64,000 bases of DNA from a virus, in IMG/VR virus record IMGVR_UViG_3300046810_000100, positions 100,249 through 164,248 of that record, one strand, 5' to 3'. A model generated the notes under the pieces. The model was not told where the DNA came from, ran no database searches, and was given only the letters and a program-made list of their open reading frames with translations. A program made the translations under genes and the position numbers. Position 1 is the first letter of the stretch. Each line of letters begins with the position of its first letter. Below are positions 1 through 10,000 of the stretch, in pieces.

Positions 1-315
1 ATGCTCCTTCACAATAATCGCTTCAGCCGCTTCTAAGACGGCTACAAATTTGTTCATCCACATATCTGTACGAGGAGTACCTGTCCAAGACGTACAACGC
101 GGATAAAACCTGGCGACCTGTATATAGACCTCTTTACCGGGTTTATCGATGTGATCTGTCTTCATCCAGATACCCGCTCTCTTTAACTTACTGTCAAAGA
201 GAACTTTAAAATCTTCCGTTCCGTGACGTACTGCATACTGGCGCTTTGGTATATTGACTACGCCGGCGTCAGCCATCCGCTTAAAGAGGTTGTCAATTTG
301 AATAACGATGGACAT
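1..315 (-). CDS. hypothetical protein, C-terminal end cut by window edge
   Basis: Reading left from an ATG at 315, the frame stays open to base 1, giving at least 105 residues beginning MSIVIQIDNLFKRMADAG. The stop lies outside the window. No family is recognised. The protein is mixed alpha/beta in appearance, with basic and aromatic stretches and no membrane segment or signal peptide. It is the last visible gene of a run of small minus-strand genes, and a hairpin at 355-374 separates it from its upstream neighbour. No strong ribosome binding site is visible before the ATG, so the start is less certain than the frame. Confidence 0.6.
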   Translation of the reverse strand, partial: MSIVIQIDNLFKRMADAGVVNIPKRQYAVRHGTEDFKVLFDSKLKRAGIWMKTDHIDKPGKEVYIQVARFYPRCTSWTGTPRTDMWMNKFVAVLEAAEAIIVKEH

Positions 316-354
316 AGGGCACCGACGAAAAATGAAAATGCGCTATAAAGCGAA

Positions 355-374
355 GCTAAGGATTTCTCCTTAGC
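355..374 (-). terminator. short perfect hairpin between small genes
   Basis: GCTAAGGA and TCCTTAGC form a perfect 8-bp stem around a TTTC loop, just after the stop of the gene ending at 382. There is no clear U-run on the minus strand, so it could be a weak terminator or an RNA-processing or stability hairpin. Confidence 0.5.
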
Positions 375-381
375 CCCACAA

Positions 382-726
382 TCAACCTGCTGTGGCTACC
401 TTGTCGATGTTCAGAATCACATCGTTCAAAATATCTACAGCGAATGCTTCGCCGATGGTCTGATCGTCACCGTAGATTTCCTCGGTGCCGTCGATACTCA
501 TCTTGGCAATGTACAACAGACCAACAGGAAGAACACGATAGATCAACACGTGCTCAACAGTACGCTCGATCTGGAAACGCCCGCCATCCGGTTGACCATC
601 TTCGATCTTGATCACAGCGAACGGTTTGTTACGTTCCGTCATCAGGTCATTAAACGTCTTAACAGCAGCGCGTAATTCAACTGCGTCGTAACCAGCGTAT
701 TTACCATCTTCCAAAATAACAGGCAT
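382..726 (-). CDS. hypothetical protein, 114 aa
   Basis: A small soluble protein of unknown function. The ATG at 726 is preceded by GAGGATCTCGTT, a good ribosome binding site. The sequence is acidic, with no membrane segment and no recognised motif. It lies in a minus-strand run of small genes and is bounded by hairpins at 355-374 and 743-772, so it may be processed or terminated separately. The opposite strand has no supported ORF here. Confidence 0.7.
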   Translation of the reverse strand: MPVILEDGKYAGYDAVELRAAVKTFNDLMTERNKPFAVIKIEDGQPDGGRFQIERTVEHVLIYRVLPVGLLYIAKMSIDGTEEIYGDDQTIGEAFAVDILNDVILNIDKVATAG

Positions 727-742
727 AACGAGATCCTCATAG

Positions 743-772
743 GGATGACCAAGGATTGCTCCTCAGTCATCC
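743..772 (-). terminator. imperfect hairpin between small genes
   Basis: GGATGAC pairs with GTCATCC, and inside this AGGA pairs with TCCT around TTGC, with a small internal mismatch. It lies between the stop at 799 and the next start at 726. Like the hairpin at 355-374 it has an AAGGA/TCCTT core, so the two may be related terminators or processing sites. Confidence 0.45.
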
Positions 773-798
773 ATTATTCCTAAGGTATTTTCAGATTG

Positions 799-1128
799 TC
801 AGATCGCGTCCGATTGAGTCAACTCAGAAAGTCGCCTGAGTGTATCGAGGATAACGTCAATAGTGAGACGTTTTTCCAGGAACCCCTTGCTGGCGTAAGT
901 ATAAACGTAACGGATAAACGTCATACAAGAGGCCATTGGTCTTTCCGACGTATTGAAGTCATAAATCGAAATGGTGTGTCCAACACCTGAACCTTTAACA
1001 ACAACGTGAAAGTCACCTACGTGAAACACGGTAGCTTTATCAGCATTGCGCCAGATACTTGTGGCGATCTTCTTTGTGAGGAAAGTCACTTCTTCTGGCA
1101 CTTTGTGGATAACTTCTACATATGGCAT
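799..1128 (-). CDS. hypothetical protein, 109 aa
   Basis: Function unknown. The ATG at 1128 (MPYVEVIHKVPEE) is chosen over a GTG three codons upstream because AGGAG sits eight bases before the ATG. The protein looks soluble and alpha/beta, with no recognised motif. It lies 33 bases downstream of the 146-residue gene and is probably transcribed with it from the promoter-like element at 1697-1704. Confidence 0.65.
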   Translation of the reverse strand: MPYVEVIHKVPEEVTFLTKKIATSIWRNADKATVFHVGDFHVVVKGSGVGHTISIYDFNTSERPMASCMTFIRYVYTYASKGFLEKRLTIDVILDTLRRLSELTQSDAI

Positions 1129-1161
1129 ACGGGCCACTCCTGTTTAATATTGCTTTGTAAA

Positions 1162-1602
1162 TTAACCGAACAGTTTAGCGGCCAGATCGGCGCTTGCGTC
1201 GCGCTGCTCAGTCAACCAGCTGGTTTGCTCTTCGCTGTGAACGTAGTCGATAGCGGTGCTGCTGATGCCCCACAGGAAGTCGTCGCCGACTTGCTGTTGT
1301 AGGTGGTGCTGGGAGTTAACGGTGAAGCCGCCGAAGTCCAGGGTGCCGTCAACAGTGGTCAACTTGTTGTTGTCAGCGAACTGAGTACGGGCGATTTCAG
1401 CTACGGCCGTTTCAGCTTGGGCGGACAGTTGGTTGATCACGCTGACGTGGGACTGCATCGATTCCGCAGTAACACCTTCTGGCAGTTCCAACTTCGACGC
1501 ATCGAAAGTAACGTGGTTGGTCGCCTTGTCGTAGTTGCTGTTATCGACCAGAGACTTAACGCCAGCGTTCATGAAATCGGTGTAAGAGTTGTTCAAGCTC
1601 AT
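1162..1602 (-). CDS. hypothetical protein, 146 aa
   Basis: Function unknown. The frame opens further upstream, but the start at 1602 (MSLNNSYTDFMNAGVKSL) has AGAGGTT eight to ten bases before it, whereas the upstream ATG at 1662 has no such site and would translate a low-quality leader. The protein is rich in Ala, Gln, Ser and Asp, appears soluble and largely helical in its middle, and ends DLAAKLFG. It is the first gene downstream of the TATATTAC element at 1697-1704, which suggests early expression. Confidence 0.65.
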   Translation of the reverse strand: MSLNNSYTDFMNAGVKSLVDNSNYDKATNHVTFDASKLELPEGVTAESMQSHVSVINQLSAQAETAVAEIARTQFADNNKLTTVDGTLDFGGFTVNSQHHLQQQVGDDFLWGISSTAIDYVHSEEQTSWLTEQRDASADLAAKLFG

Positions 1603-1696
1603 TGTAAAAAACCTCTTGGGTGCCATTAGGAAAGGGGGAGAGAAAGAGAAGGTGTTAGTCACGTTCCCCCAGACGTTAGTCTGTCTCTTCCCCTAA

Positions 1697-1704
1697 GTAA
1701 TATA
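1697..1704 (-). promoter_or_regulatory. early-type phage promoter element (TATATTAC)
   Basis: The minus strand reads TTCAGGTCTATATTACTTAG. Its core TATATTAC is identical to the early-promoter consensus published for phiKZ, used by the virion RNA polymerase. It lies 95 bases upstream of the start at 1602 and matches similar elements at 25798, 39100, 40577, 60208 and 63737. Confidence 0.65.
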
Positions 1705-1727
1705 GACCTGAAATCTTTTTACGCTTG

Positions 1728-2678
1728 TTAGCCGATCAGAGTGCTACGGATCTGATTGCCTTCATCAGCACCTGCAACAACTTCCACCGGACCTTGAGCA
1801 TTGGCCACTACACTGCCGTCTTTCTTGAACTCAACCACGTTACCGTCTGGCATTACAACACGCACGTCGAGATTCGCCCACTGCGCCCGCACGTGATCGA
1901 TGGTAACCTGTGGATCCGGGTCATCCTTGTCGATGATGACTTCGATAGGACCACCAGCCAGCACAGTACCCATCTCACCGATGTTGCCGTAGTCGGCTTC
2001 GCTCTCCAGCATTTCCAGCACGTCGAAAGGGTTGGTCAGTTTCAGCTCTTCGCCAACACTGTAGCTGTAGTAGTTGATAACTTGACCGACGGTCTTCAGG
2101 AAGTACAGCTCATCGAAACCGTCTTTTTCGAACTTGACGGAGAACAGGTCGATGATACCGGCGTAATGCTCGGCAGCCTTTTCAGGACTTTCAGCCAGAT
2201 CGAAACGAGAGGCCAGATAAACCACCAGCGCCTCTGCCTTGGCCTTAGGGGTCTTGGCAACAACGAAGTCAATCACGCCGTCGTCGAAACCGATCAGGCG
2301 AGTAGCGACGATCTTGAACAGCTCGTCAGCTTCTTGGAACTCAGCGGCCGAGATACGGTTGCTGATGGAAGTGTTGGTGAAGTTCTCGGCGGCGATGGTG
2401 TTCTTGGTCCATGCGTTAGCGCGTGCACCGACCGAGCGCATGTACTGTGCCATGACCTTGGCGATGTAGATACGTACTGCGTCGCCCTTCTGGGTGCTCT
2501 GGAAGATACCTTTGATCAGGTGATCACCGGTGTTGGCGTCTTTGCAGTTGTCCCACTCTTTGTTGGAGGTGTCGCGGAGTGCGGCGATAACCTTCGCAGA
2601 ACCCAGAGTGTCGCGGAGAACGTTTACGAAGGACAGTTGTTCCAGCATCTGGGTTGCAGCTTGAGTTTTATCATCCAT
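1728..2678 (-). CDS. hypothetical protein, 316 aa (possible virion protein)
   Basis: Function unknown. The start at 2678 (MDDKTQAATQMLEQL) has GAGGA nine bases upstream; an ATG five codons earlier has no such site. The protein is mainly helical for about 230 residues, then has a short beta-rich C-terminal part (IEVIIDKDDPDPQVTIDHV onward). No membrane segment or enzyme motif is seen. Its position just beyond the protease/structural operon suggests a virion or head-assembly role, but this is only context. Confidence 0.6.
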   Translation of the reverse strand: MDDKTQAATQMLEQLSFVNVLRDTLGSAKVIAALRDTSNKEWDNCKDANTGDHLIKGIFQSTQKGDAVRIYIAKVMAQYMRSVGARANAWTKNTIAAENFTNTSISNRISAAEFQEADELFKIVATRLIGFDDGVIDFVVAKTPKAKAEALVVYLASRFDLAESPEKAAEHYAGIIDLFSVKFEKDGFDELYFLKTVGQVINYYSYSVGEELKLTNPFDVLEMLESEADYGNIGEMGTVLAGGPIEVIIDKDDPDPQVTIDHVRAQWANLDVRVVMPDGNVVEFKKDGSVVANAQGPVEVVAGADEGNQIRSTLIG

Positions 2679-2802
2679 TACATCATTCCTCATTTAAAAA
2701 TTGTGTGCGCCCCGTTAGGCTATAGGTATGCGACCACTGTTGAAAAATATAAACATAGCCCTAGAGCCAAGAGCCGAAGCCCTTGACCCTAGAGAATGTT
2801 GT

Positions 2803-3657
2803 TTACATGAACACCGACAGCGAGCTCGAACGCACCAGTTTAATTGGTTTGTCCTGGGTGTAGCGCTTCTTCAAGTCATTGACCATGGCCTTGACACGAT
2901 CGAAGCTTTCGTTGCCAGCAAAGCGAGCCATTGCAGCGTCGCTACCCATGTGCTTATCGCACAGGAAGAAGAACTCATCGACAGTAGTCGACACTTCCGC
3001 TGGGGTCGAATCCACCAACGCGGAGGACATGAAGTCTTCCAGACCCGCGGTACGGTGTTTGCAGGCATGCAGCATACCTTGCTCAATCACCATATCGTAA
3101 GTCGAGAAGTAATCTACCTCACGGTTACGCTCCCCCATTTTCTGCGGTTTGGTTACAGTACGGATACTGAACGCAGTGTTCATGTCAGGATCTTCGAGGC
3201 TGGCTTGCATGATGTGACCATGCACGCCGAACGGACGAACTTCGATCTGGTTGTAGATCGGATCCTTATCGCCACCCGTCATGACCCAATGGATCTTCCG
3301 GATAGCGCCACACACGTTTGGTTCCATTACCGTACGCAGACGGTGGATCCACTGGTAGATGTCAGTGATCGGCGTTTGCACGATACGACCACCAACGTTT
3401 TCCCAGAAGTACTGCGGTGGGTGACCGAGTTCACACTGAACCTGCCCTTCAGACACACGACGGTTAAGGTCGCTGTCTTCCCGCATACATTCTTTCAGGT
3501 AATCGTTGAAACCGTAAACGATACCTGCCCGATTGGGAATGTTGAAACCACCGGCGTTTACCAAGTAGTAAGCACCACCCGGATCCATTGGTTTCAAGAT
3601 CCCCTTTTTACCGCTGCCCTCGAGAATCGTGTTGCCGAAGGTAATGATCTTCGTCAT
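2803..3657 (-). CDS. probable prohead (head maturation) protease
   Basis: Probably the serine protease that processes capsid and internal head proteins in the prohead. What is seen: an N-terminal domain, CELGHP with H79 in the context typical of the catalytic His of T4 gp21-like proteases, and AFSIRT with S164 where these families place the catalytic Ser (compare VSxRG). The 284-residue length fits. In phiKZ and 201phi2-1 a protease of this kind (phiKZ gp175) lies a few genes from the RNAP/tail-hydrolase cluster, as here. The start overlaps the upstream stop by four bases, indicating translational coupling. The third catalytic residue was not identified. Confidence 0.65.
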   Translation of the reverse strand: MTKIITFGNTILEGSGKKGILKPMDPGGAYYLVNAGGFNIPNRAGIVYGFNDYLKECMREDSDLNRRVSEGQVQCELGHPPQYFWENVGGRIVQTPITDIYQWIHRLRTVMEPNVCGAIRKIHWVMTGGDKDPIYNQIEVRPFGVHGHIMQASLEDPDMNTAFSIRTVTKPQKMGERNREVDYFSTYDMVIEQGMLHACKHRTAGLEDFMSSALVDSTPAEVSTTVDEFFFLCDKHMGSDAAMARFAGNESFDRVKAMVNDLKKRYTQDKPIKLVRSSSLSVFM

Positions 3658-4382
3658 GTTGTTGGGACCCCTTTGATTACTTTCTCCAAGTCAGTGACTT
3701 TGGTATCAGGGTTCACAATAGCGGCCAAGGTGTTATCTTTCATATAGCCACCACCCAGTTTCGGGAAGGTACCATCAATCAAAAGACCGCTGTTGTTGAG
3801 ACCCACAACTACTGGAGGTCTCCCTTCTAACATTGCCTTACTTCCCCGGTACGGTTTTTCCAGATTGTCTGGATCACGAAACATCAGCGAAGTGAATATT
3901 CGCATTACCTGGGGACTACTACCCACATCAGCGCCGCTTTCATTCCTGGCGTTGTCAAACAAGGCCGACAGAATGTCTTCGTCAACATACCAAGGTAACT
4001 TGGCGTAGTAGAGGAACTCCATGTAAAACGCATAGGGCTTGTTCGGGTCCTGAATCACTTTGCGGTTCTCAATCACCGTGTCGCCTTTGGTGAATTCCAG
4101 AACCAGATACTGAACCCCTTTAATACCCACTTCACGGATACTGAGCGGCACTAGGGTGATGTCCATTAGTGCTACCAGGGAAGCGTAGGACTCCCCCGGT
4201 ATTACCAACCCCAGCACAGCCACTGTCGACACTGTCTCCTCAACGGTAGCCATTCCATTGTCTACAAAACGTTTAGGGAGATGGATTTCAAAGTCCCGCT
4301 TAGCAACAACAGAACCATCTTCCAACTCGTCGAACAGTTTGTCGCCTATCGACGGATCGTGCTTGAGATTCTCAACATCCAT
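3654..4382 (-). CDS. conserved-looking hypothetical protein, 242 aa
   Basis: Function unknown. This soluble mixed alpha/beta protein lies between the 508-residue probable virion protein and the prohead protease. Its stop overlaps the protease start by four bases, and its own start is six bases after the upstream stop. Such coupling suggests matched expression with head-assembly genes, so it may be a virion or head-assembly protein. No signal peptide, membrane segment or enzyme motif is recognised. Confidence 0.6.
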   Translation of the reverse strand: MDVENLKHDPSIGDKLFDELEDGSVVAKRDFEIHLPKRFVDNGMATVEETVSTVAVLGLVIPGESYASLVALMDITLVPLSIREVGIKGVQYLVLEFTKGDTVIENRKVIQDPNKPYAFYMEFLYYAKLPWYVDEDILSALFDNARNESGADVGSSPQVMRIFTSLMFRDPDNLEKPYRGSKAMLEGRPPVVVGLNNSGLLIDGTFPKLGGGYMKDNTLAAIVNPDTKVTDLEKVIKGVPTT

Positions 4383-4388
4383 GCCGAG

Positions 4389-5915
4389 TTATGCCTTATC
4401 CAAAGAACGAGAGACGATCAGGTTGATCACCGACACGTGCAGGCGCTCACGCTTGTCTGCGATGTTGTCACAGTCAGCAGTGGTGATGAAGGTGTCTTCG
4501 ATGATGTCGGCCGCCATCTGAGCACCGCAAGCACGCAGGAACACAGGCACCAGCGGAGTAGACAACACAACTGCCAGACGAGGATCTTCTTCGCCTTCAG
4601 CGATTGCCATTTCACCGTCACCGAGTTTGTCGGCAATAACGTAATGGGCTTTTTCCAGCTCGCTGTAGAAGTTCTTCTGGAGCCAGGTCGACATCATGTC
4701 GGTGCTGTTCTTACGCAGCTCGCCAACACGTGCAGCCAGTGCAGGGGTTTCAGCGATGAACTCACCGATGGCCTTCAAGCCGCCAGCCACAAACAGCTTG
4801 GTCGATTGCAGAGTCAGACGCTCATGGATCGAAGCGTAGTACTCTTTGGCCTGACCAGCACCCAGCGATGGGTTGTCGATCACCGATTGCAGTTGCAGAC
4901 TACCGCCGGTCAGGTTCGCCCAGAAGTAACCCTTGATCATTTCGCCGAAGCTCACGTGAGCAGCGTCGATGCGATCCAACATGTCGTTGGTGTAGTACGC
5001 ACGCACTTCGCCGGACATGAAGCGGGTGTCCTTGAAGTTGCTGTTCGGATGGTCGGTTAGACGCACCGGCTTCTCTTGCACCAGCACCAGCTTGCGAGCC
5101 TTGTAGCTTTCAACTACGGCCTTCAGGTGGATGAGGTACAGGGTCATGCCGTTCCACATCAGGTTGACGAAGGAACGGTAGGTAGCCAGATCACCAACCT
5201 TGAGCCAAGGCACTGGATCTTCTTTCGCGTACATCTTGGTCAACAGGACGTACATCTTCAGCAGCAGGTTAACCCGTAGGGTCTTGACCTTGGAGAAGTC
5301 GAACACACCGTCCTTGTTTTCGAACAGGTTACCCAGTTCGTTGATGTTGCTGAGGAAGGAAGCTGCGTTGTTCAGGGACTCGTCCTGGCTGGAGATGATC
5401 TCTACCATGTCAGGATGCGAGGAGTCGATGAACTTCAGAACAGTCGAGTCTTCCGGCCATTCGAATTGCAGACGTTCCAGACCGCGCAGATCAACCGAGG
5501 TATACGACAGAGACTTGTCGCGGACTTCAGCAGGGTACAGCGCCGACTTGAAGAACGGATCGTCGATGTTGATGAAGCTGACGCGGAACATGTCGGTCGT
5601 CAGACTTTCCAGACGGCCCTTCGAGTACAGCAGGTTGGTGGCGTTAACAATCTTGGACGCCAGCGGAACGCCGTAGTCGCGGATGTTGTTCATGGAGTTG
5701 CGGATGATCTCGGCCAGACGATCACTTGCAGCTTCCAGGGTTTCGGTGTGCATACCGTTGGAAGTGGTAGCAACGATCTCTTTACGGAAATCGTCGGTGT
5801 ACGCCATGGCGCCGATGGATTCGCCGTTCAGACCTTCGATGATGGTCGTCGGAACGATGGAGGCACCGGTAACTGCAATCAGCTCGCCCAGAGCAATGCT
5901 CGATTCACGAATCAT
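4389..5915 (-). CDS. probable virion structural protein, 508 aa
   Basis: No enzyme motif is seen. It is a large, mostly helical soluble protein in the RNAP-endolysin-protease operon, a position held by virion proteins in phiKZ-like genomes; the structural role is inferred from this context. The ATG at 5915 overlaps the TGA of the 57-residue gene in an ATGA arrangement, so it is probably translated by coupling. The N-terminal 30 residues are hydrophobic and Gly/Ala-rich but do not form a convincing signal peptide. Confidence 0.6.
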   Translation of the reverse strand: MIRESSIALGELIAVTGASIVPTTIIEGLNGESIGAMAYTDDFRKEIVATTSNGMHTETLEAASDRLAEIIRNSMNNIRDYGVPLASKIVNATNLLYSKGRLESLTTDMFRVSFINIDDPFFKSALYPAEVRDKSLSYTSVDLRGLERLQFEWPEDSTVLKFIDSSHPDMVEIISSQDESLNNAASFLSNINELGNLFENKDGVFDFSKVKTLRVNLLLKMYVLLTKMYAKEDPVPWLKVGDLATYRSFVNLMWNGMTLYLIHLKAVVESYKARKLVLVQEKPVRLTDHPNSNFKDTRFMSGEVRAYYTNDMLDRIDAAHVSFGEMIKGYFWANLTGGSLQLQSVIDNPSLGAGQAKEYYASIHERLTLQSTKLFVAGGLKAIGEFIAETPALAARVGELRKNSTDMMSTWLQKNFYSELEKAHYVIADKLGDGEMAIAEGEEDPRLAVVLSTPLVPVFLRACGAQMAADIIEDTFITTADCDNIADKRERLHVSVINLIVSRSLDKA

Positions 5916-6085
5916 TTCGAAGTCCCTTTAGTGCGAGCCACGATGGCCTTGCTGATCTTTTCATCCTGGATCGATTCGTCCAGGGGTGCGATGAATTCCA
6001 GGCCCAGTTTGGCGACGGTCTTCTTTACCAACTCTGTGACGTTAGCCACAGTGATGATTTTGTCAATCAAAGCTTTGTCAGTCAT
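5912..6085 (-). CDS. small coupled protein, 57 aa
   Basis: A short gene fills the gap between the endolysin and the 508-residue protein. The ATG at 6085 (MTDKALIDKIITVANVTELV) follows AAAGGAGAT, one of the strongest ribosome binding sites in the window. The frame ends in TGA overlapping the next ATG by four bases. The product is helical, Lys-rich and soluble, with no recognised family. Start site, stop coupling and exact fit to the gap all support a real gene. It is not hydrophobic enough to be a holin. Confidence 0.7.
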   Translation of the reverse strand: MTDKALIDKIITVANVTELVKKTVAKLGLEFIAPLDESIQDEKISKAIVARTKGTSK

Positions 6086-6115
6086 CGACTGATCTCCTTT
6101 AAAGGGGTGGTTGGA

Positions 6116-7045
6116 TTAGGCGGCGACCGACAGGATATTCCGGTTAGCCGGATCCAGACCGTCGTAGTAAGCTTGGGAAACACGTGTACAGATTTCGCCA
6201 ACAGTAATGGCGCCATCTTTGTCCAGATCGAACCCGTTGTTTTGCAGGTACGACTTGGCGATGATTGGAACAGCGGAATTCTTGGTGAACAACACCTCAT
6301 CCGGAGCCTTGCCAACAGCGGCAGGGTAGAAGATCGTCAGGTAGAAGTCTTCCATGCGCTTGTAAACCTTGCCACGGCTTTCCCACATGGCGAAGTACTT
6401 GAAGACCAACTCCAGCTGATCCATCTGGGACATAGCCTTAACAGCTTCCAGAGTGATGCTTGGGTCTTTCAGGAACTTGGCCAGATCTTGGCAAGCCGCA
6501 TCGCCGAACTGGATCAGACCAAAGTACTTGGCCCCACCGTTGTTCTGCTTGGAAGGACTGAAGGTGTTACCGGACTCGAAGCTCATGCAGCCCATGAGAC
6601 CGTGTGCAGCGTTTGCCCAGTAACCCTTGGCATCACACCACTGCTTGACACGTTGAGTGAAGATGCCCGGCACCCGTTTGCTCCAGCCGAGGTCATAGAC
6701 CGGCAGCTTGTTCGCTTTACGATAAGCGACGAATGCAGCATAGAAACCTTTGAACGTACCGGGACCCATCAAGCCATCGACGGCACCGGTGTACAATTGG
6801 AACAACTTCAGATTGCTCTGAATGCCCATGATGCCATCTTTAGCACCAGCGAAGTCGGAGCCTGCGGAGATGGAAACGAGGGTCGTTTGACCCCCGGCAG
6901 TCGGGAGACGGCAGCCATGAAATAACTTCAAGACTGCATCCCGAGTTCCAGTACCCCAGACACCGTCAATCTTGCCAGTGTAGACAGCCGCTTCCTTTAA
7001 CAGGACTTGGATGTCTTTAACACCGTTGACGGTACTGTAGTTCAT
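6116..7045 (-). CDS. endolysin: two peptidoglycan-binding modules plus a transglycosylase-like domain
   Basis: Peptidoglycan-degrading lysis enzyme. Two peptidoglycan-binding repeats (about residues 8-45, with GKIDGVWGTGTRDAV, and 78-115, with GAVDGLMGPGTFKGF) precede a lysozyme/transglycosylase-like catalytic domain. Within it, SFESG (E157) and the following FGLIQF match the catalytic Glu region of this fold. The order N-terminal binding modules then catalytic domain resembles the endolysin of phage EL (EL188). Near the C-terminus, D273, D275, D277 and E284 form a DxDxDGxIxxxE loop of EF-hand type. No signal peptide is present, so export needs a holin, which was not identified with certainty. 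The start overlaps the beta-subunit stop as ATGA. Confidence 0.85.
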   Translation of the reverse strand: MNYSTVNGVKDIQVLLKEAAVYTGKIDGVWGTGTRDAVLKLFHGCRLPTAGGQTTLVSISAGSDFAGAKDGIMGIQSNLKLFQLYTGAVDGLMGPGTFKGFYAAFVAYRKANKLPVYDLGWSKRVPGIFTQRVKQWCDAKGYWANAAHGLMGCMSFESGNTFSPSKQNNGGAKYFGLIQFGDAACQDLAKFLKDPSITLEAVKAMSQMDQLELVFKYFAMWESRGKVYKRMEDFYLTIFYPAAVGKAPDEVLFTKNSAVPIIAKSYLQNNGFDLDKDGAITVGEICTRVSQAYYDGLDPANRNILSVAA

Positions 7046-10000
7046 TTATTGGTACCCCTGTAAATAGCGATGAACTTCCGAGTGATCTGGATAGTCACTT
7101 CGTTAGACGCCAGTTTATCCCGAAGGCTAAGAACCATCCGGTTAAACATACCTTTAAAGCTAGCCTTCACGTCGATCTTGCGCCCGTCGCGTGTCATCAA
7201 AGCCTTCTTGATCACACTGCCGACAGTACCCTTCATCTGGTTGCCGATGACGTATTTGTCGGAGATGGTGCTTGGGTCCATCGACTCCACGTAGATCTCG
7301 AAGAGTGCTTTGCCCGGAGCCAGTACCGGTTTGTTCACGTTGAGGTTGTTACTCACGCTACCGGTTTCTGACTTGGTGCTATCGATAGAGGCTTTGCGTT
7401 TCCGCAGCTTGTCGTTAGCCACAATGAACTTGCGCACACCTTCGGACATCTTCTCCAGTGGAGAGTTGTAGGTTACATCGATTTGAACGACTTCACCGTG
7501 GTGAGTGGAACGGACTTGCTTAATGCCTAGCCGGTTAACATCACTGGCCAATTCATTATCACCTCCGCCACCGACTTGGTGGTCGTCTTCGATTTCGCAT
7601 AAAATCGCGTCGTAGTCGATTTGATCCCCTACTTTCACCCGGAAGTTAACGACTTGCTCGACATCAACAGCAAAGCGTTTAATCTTGATGAAAGGAGTAA
7701 CCGATTCTTCCATGATCTCTTTCGAGATAGCGATGGAGTCTTCGTAGGTATCTTGGTCTTCTACCAACGCAATGCGAACCATACGACCTGCGTTCCAAGC
7801 AACTTGACCAGGGCAGAAGATATCCCGAGTAAACCACTGCTTGTCGAAGCCGAGGACATCACCCTTCTTGAACTTGTCGCCTACTTTCATATCGGTAATA
7901 CGAGTGTGTCGGTGGTACTCACCGCTTGCCTCACCGATCTCCAGACCCAGAGGGTATTTGTCGACAGTCCCATCCGCATACGTCACTTCCAGCATGTCGT
8001 CGGTAACCTGAGTCACCTTACCGTCATCGCTCGCCACCTTACTGTACAACTCGGAAGTACGGTGTGCGATGATGTTGTCATAACCGGTACGACTGATGTT
8101 CGGGCTGTAGTTCTGTGCGCTGACCGCTTGGCTAGCCTGTGTGCTGGTAAACATCCCCCGCTTAGGGTCGTCCTTAGACATACCAAAAGCCAAGTTACCC
8201 GTTACCGAGTTAATACCCGTCAAGGAAGGTTTCTCCTTGAGGTTGATGTTGCCCCGGTAGTCTTCGATTCGAGGGTCAGAAGTCAGGTAGGTAACGAAAC
8301 CTACTTGCCCGCTGTCCTTGTTCGCCTCAGACACAATGCCCCGGTAGCTGTCCAACTGAACACGGTCACGCTTAACGACGGTGATACCACTACGACCACC
8401 CGTACCGCCGAAGGTCAGTTCTTCCTGATCCTTACATTGGTGAATCGGGTTAACTTCCTCTACCAAGTTCACCGAGGTGTCCTTGAGGATGTTCACAATC
8501 ACCGCTTCAGGGTTAATGTCGAGTTTCTGCTTACGACCCTTGCCCTTACTGCGGAACTTACGAACAGAGCTCACCAGTTCACGATACATGTGCCCCGCAA
8601 AGCGCTCGTAGCCAACGACCCGTTGTTCCTCGATCTCTACACCGTGTCGAGTGTAATCGGTCTCCAGCAGCTTCGTAGCGTCAATCAGCAGGTGGTGGAA
8701 GGAAGTGGAGTACCCCATGCGCTTCAACTGATCTTTGGAGATCGGGTCGATGAACATGTCGTAGAGGTTCTTCATTTCCAAGAACTGTTGTGGACGGACT
8801 TTCGGATCCCCCATCAAAGGACCCCAAATGCCTTTGTTGTTCAGGTCACTTCGGCTGAAGTTACTGATGTTGGTCAACTTAGGCATGCCACCGAAGATCA
8901 AGGTGGTCAGCTTCTCACGACGGTTGAAGATCAGATACTCGTCGTTAAACTGGATGGAATATTCGTCAGGCCCCAACTTCGGACGGGTACCCATAGGCAC
9001 CGAGCGAGTTTCCGCTTTGATAACCTTTAACAGCTCATCAATACCAAAGTAGTAGCAGAGCACAACACCCATCGGGAACGGGTAACCGCTGATGTTGATC
9101 ACGGCGTACTCGCTAGGAGTCTTGGCGCCATGGATATCCAGCAGACCTTCAATGGTGCTGAACTCTTTCTCGTCCAGGTACAGGTTACCGTAACTGTCGA
9201 TGGTCAACGGTTTCTTGTCCTTCACGCCAATAAGGAACATGTCCTGCTTGGTGTACTTCTTGAACTGAGGGTACTCTTCCAGCAACTTGTCGATGCGGAA
9301 GTCCAAGGTAATGTCACCTTTGGCGATCCATTGGAACTTGGTGGCAAAGAGGCTGTAGATACGCGGACTGACCAAGTCTTTGTTGTAACCGCTACCACGG
9401 CTCAAGGTAATCCCGTTCGCAGCCACAGAGGCCTTCAGGAGGACTTGCTTGACCATCCACAGACCTAGGTCGTCTACTACCTTCTTGCTGCGAGAGATCA
9501 TCAGCTTACGGTCGTAGTGGGTGGTCAGTGCAACCTTGTCTTTACCAATCTTGCGAACCACCAGCTCCATCCGTTGCAGTTGGAGGTGGGTCTTAACGCC
9601 GTCGACCATGAACGCACCATCCTTGCCCACGCGAGGCATGCGGATCTGGTGAGTCGATTGTTCGCCGTCAACATGATGAACTTGGAACCCATAGACGTCA
9701 TAGGAGCCTTCAACACCGGAAACAATGGTGTGTTTGAAATCGTTGAGAGCGAAGCCGGCGTTCTGAATACTGACAACCATACGAGCAGTATCTTTGTGGA
9801 GGAACTTATCCACATAGCCCTGCTTCAATACCTTGGCACGACTCACCAACATACTCTCATCGAGAATAGTGGGGAAGTTACCTTCGATCTTGGCGTCACT
9901 GCTGAGGGTCTTCAGTTCCTTGTCGTCGATCTCAATGAACTCAGCCAGCGTCTGGCCGTTCTCCATCTTGATCTTGTAGACTTGGGTACCCTTGCGCATG

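Noticed and set aside
1725-2786. Long plus-strand ORF of 353 residues opposite the 316-residue gene
   Set aside because: It is antisense to a minus-strand gene with a good start and continuous operon context, and its composition (His/Val/Gln/Arg-rich) is typical of an antisense frame.
7621-9030. Long plus-strand ORF opposite RNAP beta
   Set aside because: Antisense to clear beta motifs; no ribosome binding site or family resemblance.
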